Positions 8,083-22,335 of a stretch of 34,457 nucleotides of DNA are shown here, one piece after another. The stretch is taken from assembly GCA_024693285.1 (NCBI GenBank), contig JAILLE010000024.1, positions 1 through 34,457 of the forward strand. The letters run 5' to 3'. The notes beneath the pieces were generated by a model. That model had not been told where the DNA came from, ran no database searches, and worked only from the letters and a program-made list of their open reading frames with translations. Every line of letters starts with the position of its first letter. Position 1 is the stretch's first letter. This stretch comes from Bacteroidales bacterium. GTDB taxonomy: Bacteria; Bacteroidota; Bacteroidia; Bacteroidales; UBA932. The position numbers and the translations under genes were made by a program.

Positions 8083-11070
8083 ATGGACAAAACACTTAAA
8101 GCGGCGCTGCTTTCCGCCGCGATCCTCCTTGGAGGGGTCATCCTCCATGGTCAGGACCGTACCACGGAGAGTTTCCGCCACGCGCTCGACCTCTACAACC
8201 ACGGCATGTTTGAGAGGGCCGGGACCATATTCGACCAGATCTCGACAGAGACCGGAGATGTCCTGGCCGAAGGCTACAAGACCCTTTGTGCCGTGCGCCT
8301 TCAGGAAGAAGGTTATGAGACCATGGTTGACGGGTACATCGGCTCCCGTCCCTATTCACGTCTCATTCCCCAGATCCGTTTCTATCGCGGCTTGAACCTC
8401 TTTGACAAAGAGGATTATGATTCCGTGGTAGGTGAGTTCGACAAGATCGACGCCAATCTTCTGGACAAAGACCAAGTCGCTGAATATATGTTCAAGCACG
8501 GTTACGCCCTCTTCGAGGAAGGAGATCTGGACCGGGCCAGGGACATATTCGCCAAGGCTGAGAAGATGCCGTATTCGGACTACACCGCCCCTTCAAGGTA
8601 TTCGATGGGCTACATCGATTACACTCGCAAGGAGTTCAAGGAGGCGTACAATTGGTTCGAGAAGGCTGGAAAGGACGCCCGATTCACGGATATTTCCAAC
8701 TACTACATGACCGAGTGCCGTTTCATGCAGAAAGACTACGCCTATGTCATCAAGAATGGCGTGAAACTGTATGACGAGGTTCCCGCCGACCGTCAGTCCC
8801 ACTTGGCCAGGATCATCTCCGAATCATACCTCGCGACGGGCGATTCCGGCAAGGCCAAGGAGTTCTATGACAAGATAGAGCAGAGCCGTCTGGACATGGA
8901 TCGGGATGACTGGTTCTATGCCGGTACGGTCCTTTATTCGACCGGCGACTTCAAGGGCGCGATAGATAATTTCTCGAGAATGTCCAGCAGGACAGACTCC
9001 ATCGGTCAGATAGCCAATTACCAGCTCGGTTACAGTTACATCCAGACTGGCAATAAGGTGGCTGCCCTGGACGCTTTCAAGGATGCTTCAGCACAGAAGT
9101 ACAATCCTGATATCCAGGAGGATGCGCATTTCAACTATGCCAAGCTCTCCTTCGACCTCAACAATAACCCGAAGGTCTTTGACGATTATATCTCCAAATA
9201 TCCCGGCAAGGAGAAAGGTGACCAGATCTACAGCTATATGGCCCTCGCCTCTCTCTATAACCATGATTACGCCGGTGCCGTAGACGCTTACGCCAACATT
9301 GATAATCTGGATAATAACCAAAAGGCCAACTATATGAGGGCCAATTACCTGCGGGCCAATCAGCTGATAGAGAACGGCTCTTGGAGAGACGCGGTCCCGC
9401 TACTTAAGGCGGCAGGATATTATTCCGACAAGAGAGAGACATTCAACCAACTCACAAGATACTGGCTCGGGGAATCTTATTACCGCGGAGACCAGTATGA
9501 CAAGGCTGTCGAGACCTTCCAGGAGCTTTACAACAATTCTGCCCTGGATGGGAAACCGGAAGGTAAACTTATTCCTTTTGACTTGGCTTACAGCTACTTC
9601 CGTATGGGAGACTATGATAATGCTGCCAAGTGGTTCGACGAGTATCTTCAGGAGAAAAACCCCTCCGAGGGGGAGGACGCGGCCGCTCGCCGCGCTGACT
9701 GCGATTTCATAAAGAAAGACTATAAGACCGCTGTCCAGGGATATGAGGATGCCATGCGCCGGTTCTCATATTCAGACAACCTTTATCCCGCTTACAGGGC
9801 TGGAATAGCATATGGTCTTCTCGGAGACAAGAACGGCAAAGTGAACGCTCTGTCTAAGGCTCTTAAGGCCAATCCTTCCGCCGCTTATTATTCTGAGGCC
9901 ATGTATGAGTTGGGAAGGGCTTATGTGGGTGTCGGCAATAATGACGCCGCTATCAAGGCTTTCGACAAGCTCCGTGTCAATACCGATGACAAGACCATAT
10001 CCGCCAGGACATTGATCGAACTGGGCATGATCTACCGCAATATGTCCGAGTTCGACAAGGCTCTCGGGTATTACAAGAGGGTCGTCGAGGAAATGCCTGG
10101 TACTGAATATGCCAATGACGCCCTCGCCGCTATAGAGTCGATATACCAGACCGAGGGCCGTACCGATGAGTACCTCGATTACGCCGATAAGGTCGGAGTC
10201 ATCAAGGACAAGACCGCGGGAGAGAAGGAGAGCATGTATTTCGCCGCGGCGGAGCAGCTGTACCTCTCCGAGAACTGGAACAAGGCTCTCGCCGCTTTGC
10301 AGAACTATCTTGAGCGTTACCCTTCTGGGGCTGACGCTGGCAAGGCTGAGTTCTACATGGCTGAGAGTTACAGGGCTTTAGGAAAGAAAGAGCAGGCGTG
10401 CGACTGGTATAAGAAGGCGGTCGCCTCATCAGCAGGTTCTTCTTTCGCTGAGACAGCGATGCTAAATTTCTCGAAGTTATCTTACGAGATGCAGCGTTAC
10501 AAGGACGCCTACGGCGGATTCAGCTCTCTGCTCGGTGCCGCCAAGATCGAGGGCAACAAGCATACCGCCAGGGTCGGTATGATGCGTTCGGCTTACAGGG
10601 CTTCCGACTTCACTTCGGCCATATCATGCGCTGACAAGGTCAAGTCTGACACCAAGAGCACCGAGGCGGAACTCAGGGAAGCTGACTATACAAAGGCCAA
10701 ATCCCTTCTCTCATCTAACGAGAGAACCGCCGCGTTTGAGATATTCAGCCAGCTCGCTTCAAAGCCTTCCACGAATGAGGGCGCCGAGGCGGCATACATG
10801 CTGATCCAGGACGCTTATGATCAGGGTAAGTACGATACTGTCGAGAAGAAGGTATATGACTTCTCATCTAAGGCTGGCGGCCAGAACTACTGGCTAGCCA
10901 AGGCATTCATAGTGCTTGGCGACTCTTTCGCCGAGCAAGACAATTATGCTCAGGCGAAGGCCACATTCGAGAGTGTCCTCAACGGGTATCAACCCGCCTC
11001 AGGGACATCTGACGACGTGCTGGACAATGTCCGGATGAGGCTTTCCAAACTTGGTAACCTGATGAATTAA
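8083..11070 (+). CDS. Large exported tetratricopeptide-repeat protein
   Basis: The protein has 995 residues from ATG 8083. An in-frame TTG at 8038 would add 15 residues ahead of the signal peptide and is less likely. The N-terminus MDKTLKAALLSAAILLGGVI ending near HGQ is a cleavable signal peptide, placing the protein in the periplasm or at the outer membrane. The rest is made of tandem helical TPR-like repeats with the usual A/G, Y and F/P positions, for example ALFEEGDLDRARDIFAKAEK and YYKRVVEEMPGTEYANDALA. No catalytic motif was seen. TPR solenoids act as protein-binding scaffolds. The stop is 6 bp before a beta-barrel gene, so the two probably form an outer-membrane assembly. Precise function unknown. 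Confidence 0.85.
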   Translation: MDKTLKAALLSAAILLGGVILHGQDRTTESFRHALDLYNHGMFERAGTIFDQISTETGDVLAEGYKTLCAVRLQEEGYETMVDGYIGSRPYSRLIPQIRFYRGLNLFDKEDYDSVVGEFDKIDANLLDKDQVAEYMFKHGYALFEEGDLDRARDIFAKAEKMPYSDYTAPSRYSMGYIDYTRKEFKEAYNWFEKAGKDARFTDISNYYMTECRFMQKDYAYVIKNGVKLYDEVPADRQSHLARIISESYLATGDSGKAKEFYDKIEQSRLDMDRDDWFYAGTVLYSTGDFKGAIDNFSRMSSRTDSIGQIANYQLGYSYIQTGNKVAALDAFKDASAQKYNPDIQEDAHFNYAKLSFDLNNNPKVFDDYISKYPGKEKGDQIYSYMALASLYNHDYAGAVDAYANIDNLDNNQKANYMRANYLRANQLIENGSWRDAVPLLKAAGYYSDKRETFNQLTRYWLGESYYRGDQYDKAVETFQELYNNSALDGKPEGKLIPFDLAYSYFRMGDYDNAAKWFDEYLQEKNPSEGEDAAARRADCDFIKKDYKTAVQGYEDAMRRFSYSDNLYPAYRAGIAYGLLGDKNGKVNALSKALKANPSAAYYSEAMYELGRAYVGVGNNDAAIKAFDKLRVNTDDKTISARTLIELGMIYRNMSEFDKALGYYKRVVEEMPGTEYANDALAAIESIYQTEGRTDEYLDYADKVGVIKDKTAGEKESMYFAAAEQLYLSENWNKALAALQNYLERYPSGADAGKAEFYMAESYRALGKKEQACDWYKKAVASSAGSSFAETAMLNFSKLSYEMQRYKDAYGGFSSLLGAAKIEGNKHTARVGMMRSAYRASDFTSAISCADKVKSDTKSTEAELREADYTKAKSLLSSNERTAAFEIFSQLASKPSTNEGAEAAYMLIQDAYDQGKYDTVEKKVYDFSSKAGGQNYWLAKAFIVLGDSFAEQDNYAQAKATFESVLNGYQPASGTSDDVLDNVRMRLSKLGNLMN

Positions 11071-11076
11071 AGAGAG

Positions 11077-14915
<3,839 letters not shown>

Positions 14916-14941
14916 TTATTTAGAAATTAATAGTTTCCGCT

Positions 14942-16207
14942 ATGTATAGTGATATTTTCGACAGGATCGAGAGAGATTCCGGTGGCCCGATTGGCCAGTA
15001 TTTCGAGCAAGGTTTCGGTTATTACATGTATCCCCGTCTCGAAGGCGAGCTGGGGCCCCACATGACCTTCAACGGGATTCCGGTGCTTAACTGGTCCCTT
15101 AACAACTATCTCGGCTTGGCCAACCATCCTGAGGTCCGCAAGGCTGACGCGCAGGCTGCGGCCGACTGGGGTCTTGCGTATCCGATGGGAGCCAGGATGA
15201 TGTCGGGACATACCCGTTATCACGAGAAGCTCGAGAAGATATTCGCCGACTTCGAGAAGAAGGAGGATGCTTTCCTCTATAACTTTGGCTATCAGGGAAT
15301 TGTCTCGACTATCGACGCTTTGACGGGTCGCCACGATGTCATAGTCTATGACGCCGAGTGCCACGCCTGCCTGCTGGACGGAATCCGCCTCCATATCGGC
15401 AGCAAGTACAAATACCGCCACAACAATATGGTTGATTGCGAGAAGGTTCTTGCCCGCGCTTGCGCTGAGGCTGACGAGAACGGTGGTGGTGTCCTGCTGA
15501 TAACTGAGGGTGTTTACGGTATGACCGGAGCCCTTGGCAAATTGGACGAGATAGTCGCTCTCAAGAAGAAATATCCGTTCCGTATATTGATTGACGACGC
15601 CCATGGTTTCGGCCTTCTCGGCCCTCACGGAAGGGGAACTTCCGAGCATTTCGGCGTGATGGATGACATCGATCTATACATTGGCGCTTTCGCGAAGAGT
15701 ATGGCTTCTATCGGTGGTTTCGTCGCCGGCCCTCATTCGATTATCAATTTCCTGAGGGCTAACATGCGCTCCCAGATGTATGCCAAGTCACTGCCTATGC
15801 CGTTGGTTCTTGGCAACATCAAGAGGATGGAAATAATTGATTCTCCGGAAGGTGACGAACTCAGGGCCAAGTGCTGGAAGATCACCAGGGCTATCCAGGA
15901 AGGTTTCAAGGCTGAAGGCTTTGACATTGGAGAGGCCCAGGCTTGCGTCACCCCTGTCCACATCAAGGGAGGAATCGCCCAGGCGACCAAGATGGCCAAG
16001 GACCTCAGGGAGAACTACCGTATCTTCTGCTCGATGGTTATCTATCCGGTCATCCCTAAGGGCATGATCATATTCAGGATCGTATGCACCGCAGCCCACA
16101 CAATGGAGGATGTCGAATACACCCTCAAGGTGTTCAAGGAGATCAAGGCGAAACTCGACGCCGGCCTGTATGACGGTGACGACATCGCCGCTATGACCGT
16201 TAAATAG
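14942..16207 (+). CDS. spt: Alpha-oxoamine synthase, probable serine palmitoyltransferase
   Basis: This 421-residue PLP enzyme of the alpha-oxoamine synthase family condenses an amino acid with an acyl-CoA. The PLP lysine is Lys252 (GAFAKSMASIGGFVAG) and the cofactor Asp/His motif is DDAHGFGLLGPHGRG. The N-terminal segment LNWSLNNYLGLANHPEV is also typical. Relatives include glycine C-acetyltransferase (kbl), BioF and serine palmitoyltransferase. I favour the last because Bacteroidales synthesise sphingolipids, because no threonine dehydrogenase is adjacent, and because an SDR resembling 3-ketosphinganine reductase follows after 16 bp. It would form 3-ketosphinganine from serine and a long-chain acyl-CoA. 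Family certain, substrate inferred. Confidence 0.82.
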   Translation: MYSDIFDRIERDSGGPIGQYFEQGFGYYMYPRLEGELGPHMTFNGIPVLNWSLNNYLGLANHPEVRKADAQAAADWGLAYPMGARMMSGHTRYHEKLEKIFADFEKKEDAFLYNFGYQGIVSTIDALTGRHDVIVYDAECHACLLDGIRLHIGSKYKYRHNNMVDCEKVLARACAEADENGGGVLLITEGVYGMTGALGKLDEIVALKKKYPFRILIDDAHGFGLLGPHGRGTSEHFGVMDDIDLYIGAFAKSMASIGGFVAGPHSIINFLRANMRSQMYAKSLPMPLVLGNIKRMEIIDSPEGDELRAKCWKITRAIQEGFKAEGFDIGEAQACVTPVHIKGGIAQATKMAKDLRENYRIFCSMVIYPVIPKGMIIFRIVCTAAHTMEDVEYTLKVFKEIKAKLDAGLYDGDDIAAMTVK

Positions 16208-16223
16208 CGGAGAATCTCATGCG

Positions 16224-17045
16224 ATGAATAAGGAATATTTCAAGGACAAAGTCATTATAGTGACGGGAGCCAGCTCGGGAATCGGGTTGGCTTCAGCCCG
16301 CTTATTGGCTTCCCGTGGAGGGAAGGTCGTCATGGCCGCCAGGTCGTATGATAAGCTGGTTGAACTGGCTCCTAGCGTGAGCTCCGATCCCGACCGGGTT
16401 CTTTGTGTGAAGACTGACGTCACCAAGGAGGAAGACTGCAGGAACCTGATCGAGAAGACTGTGGAAAAGTTCGGCCGGATCGATATATTGGTCAATAATG
16501 CCGGTATATCTATGAGGGCTATGTTCAAAGACCTGGACCTCGGAGTCATCCGTTCCTTGATGGATGTCAATTTCTGGGGGACTGTCCAGTGCACCAAGTA
16601 TGCGTTGCCTTATTTGCTAGAGTCGAAGGGCCAGGTGGTCGGTGTCATTTCAATAGCCGGGTTTTCCGCCCTTCCCGCCAGGACTGGATATTCTGCCTCG
16701 AAATACGCTGTGAGAGGTTTCCTGGACACCATCAGGATCGAACATCTGAAAGATGGGTTGAATGTCCTTGTGTTCGCTCCGGGTTACACCGAGTCTAATG
16801 TGCGTAAGGCCGCCCTCACGGCAGATGGATCTCCGCAGGGAGAGACCCCGCTCAAGGAGGAGAAACTTATGAGCGCCGAGGAGTGCGCTCTCCATTTGGC
16901 TAAGGGCTTGGAGAAGAGGAAGTCGCAAGTTGTGCTGACTGGTTTGGGCAAAGCTACTGTACTGGCCCATAACCTGTTTCCGAGATTGACTGATAAGCTC
17001 ACCTACGGATATATCGCCAAAGAGACGGGTAGTCCGTTTAAGTAG
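16224..17045 (+). CDS. Short-chain dehydrogenase/reductase, possible 3-ketosphinganine reductase
   Basis: This 273-residue classical SDR has the nucleotide-binding glycine motif TGASSGIG at residues 14-21, followed by MAARSYDKL, in which the arginine suggests NADPH preference. It also has LVNNAGIS and the catalytic Tyr156 and Lys160 in YSASKYAVRGFLDTIRIE. The C-terminal tail (FPRLTDKLTYGYIAKETG) is hydrophobic and could approach the membrane. The gene lies between the serine-palmitoyltransferase-like gene (16 bp) and the 7TM-HD gene (11 bp). The obvious hypothesis is reduction of 3-ketosphinganine to sphinganine. SDRs are very diverse, so this specific activity rests mainly on context. Confidence 0.72.
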   Translation: MNKEYFKDKVIIVTGASSGIGLASARLLASRGGKVVMAARSYDKLVELAPSVSSDPDRVLCVKTDVTKEEDCRNLIEKTVEKFGRIDILVNNAGISMRAMFKDLDLGVIRSLMDVNFWGTVQCTKYALPYLLESKGQVVGVISIAGFSALPARTGYSASKYAVRGFLDTIRIEHLKDGLNVLVFAPGYTESNVRKAALTADGSPQGETPLKEEKLMSAEECALHLAKGLEKRKSQVVLTGLGKATVLAHNLFPRLTDKLTYGYIAKETGSPFK

Positions 17046-17056
17046 AATTGATTGAG

Positions 17057-19102
17057 ATGAAAAGACCGGAAGTGAAAATAAACTATCGTGTGGCAGTGCC
17101 GCTGGTGGCGCTTTTCGTGATCTTGACGCTTGTCTTCCCACGTAGCGCCAAGTTCGCTTATGACTACAAGAAGGGCTCACCATGGGCTCACGAGACACTT
17201 CTGGCCCAGTTCGATTTCCCTATTCTCAAAACGGACGAGCAACTTCGTGAGGAAAGAAGCAGGAACAAGTCCGTTGTTATCCCTTATTATCGTTTTCGTC
17301 AGGATGTCGTAGATAATAACGTCAAGGCGGCCGGTAGCTTGGATTTAGGAGGTTATTCCTCATTCCGCCCCCAAGTGGTCTCCGCCTTGGAGAGCATCTA
17401 CTCGCATGGGATTGTGACGGATGAAGGGGTGAAGCTTGATAAGGGTGAGGACCCTAATACTGCCGTCATCTATGTTCAGAAGGACAAGAGGGCTTCAAAA
17501 CGGCCCGCTTCCGAGGTCTATAAGGAATCTGACGCCAGGGCTAAGCTCCTTTCCGATGTTTCCGCCAAGCACCCGAAGTCCAATGTTGACTCGGTTCTGA
17601 GGGCTACTGGAGTATATGAGCTTATCAGCCCCAATCTGGAATATGATTCCAGGACCACGGATCTTGTCAATTCGGAGGCCACATCCAAGATTTCCACCAC
17701 CCAGGGATTTGTGAGTGCCGGGGAGCTGATTGTCAAGGAAGGAGAGATTGTTACCGCCGAGGTCGCCCAAATCTTGGACTCTTACAAGGTAGAGTTCGAG
17801 AACAATATGGGCTATGGTGGGCCGAAGATTGTTTTCTGGATAGGAAACGCCCTGCTCGCCTTGATTATTACTCTGCTGTTCTTCCTTGTGATATATTTCC
17901 TCAACAAGAGGATTTTCAAGGATACGAGACGGTTCTGGTATTTGGCTCTGGTTGTCTTGATTTCCGCTCTTACCACATTGGCAGTCAACAGGTTCGCGCC
18001 TAAGTTCCTGTATATGGTGCCGTTCACTTTGACAGCCTTGTATCTTGAGGCTTTCTTCAAGAACAAGATGATCGTCCCGATCTGTGTGGTGTCGTTCATG
18101 CCGTTGCTCATCTTCCCCGATTACGGGGTGATGCTATTCGTCATGTTCATCGTGGCCAGTGTGGTAGCGGTGTTTGCCTTCAAGTACTTCAACCAGGGAT
18201 GGCAACAATTCATCACGGCCATCATCGTGTTTGTCAGCCTGCTGGTCACCTATTTCGCCTTCCGTTGCATCGGTAAGGTGAGCGATGATCCTTACCAGGC
18301 TATGTTGTTCTTGTTCATAGGCTCTATGCTCAATGTGGCTGGATATCCGCTTATCTACTTGTTTGAGAAGATGTTCGGGCTTGTGTCCAACTCCCGTTTG
18401 AGGGAGCTGTGCGACACCAATAACCCTCTCCTTAGGGATCTTGAGCAGAAGGCGCCCGGTACTTTCCAGCATTCGCTGCAGGTTATGAATATGGCGGATG
18501 CCTGTGCCCGAGCGGTTGAGGCCAATGTGTTATTGGTACGTGCCGGTGCCTTGTATCATGATATCGGCAAGATGCTTAATCCGACCTGCTTCATCGAGAA
18601 CGACAGCCTTAGCGGCAACGGTCCCCATTACCATGACGGACTGACTCCGAAGGAGAGCGCCATAGCTATTATCAAGCATGTTTATGACGGCTTGGAATTG
18701 GCCAAGGAGTATAATCTGCCTGACCTGGTGACAGCCTTTATCAAGACACACCATGGTACCTCCAATACAGGATATTTCTACGCCAAGTACCTAAATGAGG
18801 GAGGTGATCCCAAAGATGTGGATTGCTTCTTCTACAAGGGTGCGAAACCACGTTCCAAGGAGCAGGTCATCCTGATGCTATGCGATAGCGTCGAGGCCGC
18901 CTCCAGGACATTGAAAGATAACTCTCCCGAGACATTCTCCGAGTTTGTTGAGAATATCGTCGAGAGCAAAATTATTATGGGCCAGCTGGATGACGCTGAG
19001 CTCTCTATCAGGCAACTGAACACCGTGAAGGATGTGCTGAAGAGTTATTTGGCACAAATTTACCACGAGAGAATAGCCTACCCTCAGAGAAAAAGTGAAT
19101 AA
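17057..19102 (+). CDS. 7TM-HD family phosphohydrolase, PgpH-like (probable cyclic-di-AMP phosphodiesterase)
   Basis: From ATG 17057 the protein has 681 residues; a TTG at 17048 would add three. The layout is one N-terminal membrane segment (VAVPLVALFVILTLVF), an extracytoplasmic domain of about 230 residues, roughly seven transmembrane helices beginning near IVFWIGNALLALIITLLFF, and a cytoplasmic HD domain. HD-domain ligands include the His of TFQHSLQVMNMADA, His501-Asp502 in LYHDIGKM, the paired histidines of KTHHGTSN and the Asp in MLCDSVEAA. This is the architecture of PgpH, which hydrolyses cyclic-di-AMP in other bacteria. That activity is inferred here. The gene lies between the sphingolipid-type genes and tig in the plus-strand run. 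Confidence 0.87.
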   Translation: MKRPEVKINYRVAVPLVALFVILTLVFPRSAKFAYDYKKGSPWAHETLLAQFDFPILKTDEQLREERSRNKSVVIPYYRFRQDVVDNNVKAAGSLDLGGYSSFRPQVVSALESIYSHGIVTDEGVKLDKGEDPNTAVIYVQKDKRASKRPASEVYKESDARAKLLSDVSAKHPKSNVDSVLRATGVYELISPNLEYDSRTTDLVNSEATSKISTTQGFVSAGELIVKEGEIVTAEVAQILDSYKVEFENNMGYGGPKIVFWIGNALLALIITLLFFLVIYFLNKRIFKDTRRFWYLALVVLISALTTLAVNRFAPKFLYMVPFTLTALYLEAFFKNKMIVPICVVSFMPLLIFPDYGVMLFVMFIVASVVAVFAFKYFNQGWQQFITAIIVFVSLLVTYFAFRCIGKVSDDPYQAMLFLFIGSMLNVAGYPLIYLFEKMFGLVSNSRLRELCDTNNPLLRDLEQKAPGTFQHSLQVMNMADACARAVEANVLLVRAGALYHDIGKMLNPTCFIENDSLSGNGPHYHDGLTPKESAIAIIKHVYDGLELAKEYNLPDLVTAFIKTHHGTSNTGYFYAKYLNEGGDPKDVDCFFYKGAKPRSKEQVILMLCDSVEAASRTLKDNSPETFSEFVENIVESKIIMGQLDDAELSIRQLNTVKDVLKSYLAQIYHERIAYPQRKSE

Positions 19103-19118
19103 ACAATTATAAAACATT

Positions 19119-20435
19119 ATGGAAGTTATTAAGAATCAAGTCGATGATCTTAACATCGAAGTCACCGTCAACATCAAAGGAGAGGATTACGCTGAGCAGG
19201 AAAAGAAAAGACTCGCGGCATACAGGCGGAGCGCCGATTTCAAGGGTTTCCGCAAGGGAATGGTCCCTGCTCAGCTCGTGAAGAAAATCTATGGCGACCA
19301 GGCTCTTTACGAGACAATCAACGGTATTGTCTCTGAGCAACTTGACAAGTTTATCAAGGATAATGATCTTCACATTCTAGGAGAGCCTATCAGCAGCGAG
19401 TCACAGAAGGAGATCGAGTGGGTTGACGGAGCTGATTTCGAGTTCAAGTTTGACCTCGGTCTCTCACCCAAGATTGATTTCGAATTGTCCAAGGACGACA
19501 AACTCCCTTATTACAAGATCAATGTCACCGAGGATGCGAAGTCGAAGATGAAAGAGAACATTTTCAGGCAGTACGGCCAGCTTGAGGAGGGTGGAGCCGC
19601 CGGTGAGGATGATTACGTCGTCGTGGATTTCGCCCAGGGCGAGAAGGTAGTCGAAGGCGCCTATGTTTCTGTGAGCAAGGTCGAAGGTGACGCGAAAAAG
19701 AACTTTGTCGGAGCCAAGGTTGACGACAAGTTCAGCGTCAACGTCACTGAGGCTTTCACCAATGAGACCGACAGGGCTTCGATGCTCAAGATGAAGAAAG
19801 AGGAACTAGCCGAGATGGATCCCGTCTGGGATGCTACTGTCGTGAATGTCAAGACTTTCGTCCCCGCGGTCGAGAGCCAGGAGACTTACGACAAGATATT
19901 CGGGAAAGACACAGTCAAGACTCCTGAGGAGTTTGATGCCAAGATCGCTGAGAGGCTTGAGGGTGAGTACAAGCAGGAGGCTGATTACAGGCTCTCACAG
20001 GATCTTCGCAAATACTTGGTCGACAAGGCCGGTGTCCAGGTTCCCGAGGAGTTCCTCAAGAGGTGGCTTTATGAGAGCAATAAGGAGAAATTCTCCAAGG
20101 AGGATGTGGACAGGGAGTTCGATTCCTTCCTCGGTGATTTCCGCTGGCAGCTCGTACGTGGTTACCTCATGAAGAAATTCGATCTCAAGATCGAGGACAA
20201 GGATATGCTCGACGCGGCAAAGGCTTACGCCTCTTACCAGTACGCCATGTACGGGATGGGCAATGTTCCCGAGCAGTTCATCACTGACGCCGCCATGAAT
20301 ATCCTCAAGGATGAGCGTCAGATCCGCAACATCGAGGAGAGTGTCGAGAATGAGAAGGTCATAGCAGCCGTCAAGGAGACTATCTCACTTCAAAACAAGA
20401 AGATCTCCGAAGCTAAATTCCGTGAATTGAAGTAA
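19119..20435 (+). CDS. tig: Trigger factor, ribosome-associated chaperone
   Basis: This 438-residue chaperone binds near the ribosomal exit tunnel and shields nascent chains. The N-terminal ribosome-binding signature reads [17 protein letters not shown] where other phyla usually have GFRPGKVP, still keeping the Phe-Arg-Lys core. A central segment ([20 protein letters not shown]) occupies the place of the FKBP-like prolyl isomerase domain but looks poorly conserved. The C-terminal helical arm region runs from about residue 250 to the end. Synteny with clpP and clpX directly downstream (2 bp to clpP) strongly supports the call. It is the first gene of the proteostasis trio. Confidence 0.93.
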   Translation: MEVIKNQVDDLNIEVTVNIKGEDYAEQEKKRLAAYRRSADFKGFRKGMVPAQLVKKIYGDQALYETINGIVSEQLDKFIKDNDLHILGEPISSESQKEIEWVDGADFEFKFDLGLSPKIDFELSKDDKLPYYKINVTEDAKSKMKENIFRQYGQLEEGGAAGEDDYVVVDFAQGEKVVEGAYVSVSKVEGDAKKNFVGAKVDDKFSVNVTEAFTNETDRASMLKMKKEELAEMDPVWDATVVNVKTFVPAVESQETYDKIFGKDTVKTPEEFDAKIAERLEGEYKQEADYRLSQDLRKYLVDKAGVQVPEEFLKRWLYESNKEKFSKEDVDREFDSFLGDFRWQLVRGYLMKKFDLKIEDKDMLDAAKAYASYQYAMYGMGNVPEQFITDAAMNILKDERQIRNIEESVENEKVIAAVKETISLQNKKISEAKFRELK

Positions 20436-20437
20436 TT

Positions 20438-21109
20438 ATGAACGAAGAGTTTAAGAAATACGCCGTCAAGGGTCAGGGACTGAGTTCTCTGACCTTGGAT
20501 CGCTATGGTAGGGCGGTTGATGCTTACATCAACCCCACTATCATCGAGGAGAGGAAACTGAACGTGGCTTCAATGGATGTGTTCAGCCGTTTGATGATGG
20601 ACAGGATCATATTCCTTGGAGTTCCTATCGACGATGATGTCGCCAACATCATCCAGGCCCAGCTTCTTTTCCTCGCCTCGACTGATCCGTCAGCCGACAT
20701 ATCCCTGTATATCAACACACCAGGAGGTCAAGTGACCTCCGGACTCGCCATCTATGACACCATGCAGCTGGTCGAGCCCGATGTGGCCACGATATGCACT
20801 GGAATGGCCGCTTCGATGGGTTCAGTGCTTCTTTGCGCCGGCGCGAAAGGCAAGCGTTCCTGCCTGCCTCACTCAAGGGTTCTTATTCATCAACCTCTTG
20901 GAGGCGCCCAGGGCCAGGCCTCTGACATCATGATTGCCGCCAAGGAAATCGAGAAGACCCGCAAAGAGCTTTATGACATCATTTCAGAACACTCCGGCCA
21001 GCCTTACGAGAAGGTTTTCGCTGACGCCGACAGGGATTACTGGATGACAGCCCAAGAAGCTCTCGAGTACGGCATGGTCGACGAGATCCTCTCCAAGAAA
21101 TCCAAATAA
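20438..21109 (+). CDS. clpP: ATP-dependent Clp protease proteolytic subunit
   Basis: This 223-residue serine peptidase forms the tetradecameric chamber of ClpXP. The catalytic Ser126 is in [11 protein letters not shown] and His151 in [11 protein letters not shown]. The conserved [17 protein letters not shown] segment is present, and the acidic member of the triad is expected in the [16 protein letters not shown] region. About 30 residues precede the mature-like region, probably a processed propeptide or N-terminal extension. The stop codon TAA overlaps the clpX start ATG (TAATG), so the two are translationally coupled and made together. Confidence 0.97.
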   Translation: MNEEFKKYAVKGQGLSSLTLDRYGRAVDAYINPTIIEERKLNVASMDVFSRLMMDRIIFLGVPIDDDVANIIQAQLLFLASTDPSADISLYINTPGGQVTSGLAIYDTMQLVEPDVATICTGMAASMGSVLLCAGAKGKRSCLPHSRVLIHQPLGGAQGQASDIMIAAKEIEKTRKELYDIISEHSGQPYEKVFADADRDYWMTAQEALEYGMVDEILSKKSK

Positions 21110-22335
21110 TGGCCCAGAAAGGTTCATCCCGTAGGCATTGCATGTTCTGCGGCAGGCCTGAGAACGAAGTTCCATTCCTGCTGCAGGGGCTTGATGGTTT
21201 CATTTGCAGTGATTGCGTGGAGCTGGCTCATGACTACATCAACGACACGATCAAGACCTCAACCGCCAAGAGCGTGTCCGAGCGTGTTGACAGTGTCCAT
21301 AAGCCGGCGGATATCAAAGCCTTCCTTGACCAGTATGTGATCGGTCAGGATAGGGCTAAGAAGATGCTTTCAGTCGCTGTCTACAACCATTACAAAAGAA
21401 TTAACCATAACCTTGTCGACAAACCTGATGACGGAGTTGAGCTGGAGAAGTCCAATATCCTTTTGGTAGGACCGACCGGCACGGGTAAGACTTTGCTGGC
21501 CAAGACTATAGCCAAGATGCTAGATGTCCCGTTCACCATTGTTGACGCCACGGTCCTTACCGAGGCTGGCTATGTTGGGGAAGATGTGGAGAGCATCTTG
21601 ACAAGGCTTTTGCAGGAGGCGGATTTTGATGTGGTTAAGGCCGAGAGGGGGATTGTGTTCATTGATGAGATCGACAAGATAGCCAGGAAGAGCGACAACC
21701 CTTCAATCACACGTGATGTGTCGGGAGAGGGAGTCCAGCAGGCGATGCTTAAACTTCTGGAAGGCAATGTGATCAATGTCCCGCCGAAGGGTGGGCGCAA
21801 GCATCCGGAGCAGGAGTTCATCCATGTGAACACACAGAACATCCTCTTCATCTGCGGTGGTGCTTTCGAAGGGATTGAAAGGAGAATAGCCCAGAGGCTG
21901 AACACTCAGGTGATCGGGTTCGGGGCGTCCCGGAAGCAGCGTATCGACAAGAAAAATCTTCTGAAATATGTCGATGCGCAGGATATGCGCGCTTATGGTC
22001 TCATCCCGGAGATCATCGGTCGTCTGCCGGTCATCACTTATCTCGACGCTCTTGACAGGGACGCTCTTCTGAGGATTCTGACTGAGCCTAAGAACGCTGT
22101 GCTCAGGCAGTACGAAAAGCTTTTCGAGATGGATGGCATCAAACTGAAAATAGGGGATGGGGTCAAGGAGTTGATAGTCGATACGGCTATCAAGAACAAA
22201 TTGGGAGCCAGGGGATTACGCTCCATCTGCGAGCAGATCTTTGATGACGCCATGTACGACGCTCCATCTTCAGGAAAAAAGACATTCACTGTCTCTTTGG
22301 CCTATGCCAAGGAAAAATTGGCTGATAATTTATGA
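21109..22335 (+). CDS. clpX: ATP-dependent Clp protease ATP-binding subunit
   Basis: This 408-residue AAA+ unfoldase feeds ClpP. The N-terminal zinc finger has CMFC and CSDC cysteine pairs (about residues 12-15 and 34-37). Walker A is GPTGTGKT, Walker B is [10 protein letters not shown], the substrate-gripping pore loop is GYVGEDVES, and the ClpP-docking loop is in VIGFGASRK. Sensor and arginine-finger regions follow, and the length is normal. It overlaps clpP at its start (TAATG) and the GH43 gene at its end (ATGA). ClpXP also degrades proteins tagged by tmRNA, whose gene is partly present at the right edge of this window. Confidence 0.97.
   Translation: MAQKGSSRRHCMFCGRPENEVPFLLQGLDGFICSDCVELAHDYINDTIKTSTAKSVSERVDSVHKPADIKAFLDQYVIGQDRAKKMLSVAVYNHYKRINHNLVDKPDDGVELEKSNILLVGPTGTGKTLLAKTIAKMLDVPFTIVDATVLTEAGYVGEDVESILTRLLQEADFDVVKAERGIVFIDEIDKIARKSDNPSITRDVSGEGVQQAMLKLLEGNVINVPPKGGRKHPEQEFIHVNTQNILFICGGAFEGIERRIAQRLNTQVIGFGASRKQRIDKKNLLKYVDAQDMRAYGLIPEIIGRLPVITYLDALDRDALLRILTEPKNAVLRQYEKLFEMDGIKLKIGDGVKELIVDTAIKNKLGARGLRSICEQIFDDAMYDAPSSGKKTFTVSLAYAKEKLADNL

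Noticed and set aside
8083..11070. Repeats in the TPR gene considered as a DNA repeat array
   Set aside because: The periodicity is at protein level (TPR helices) with diverged DNA; there are no identical units or spacers as in CRISPR or tandem arrays.
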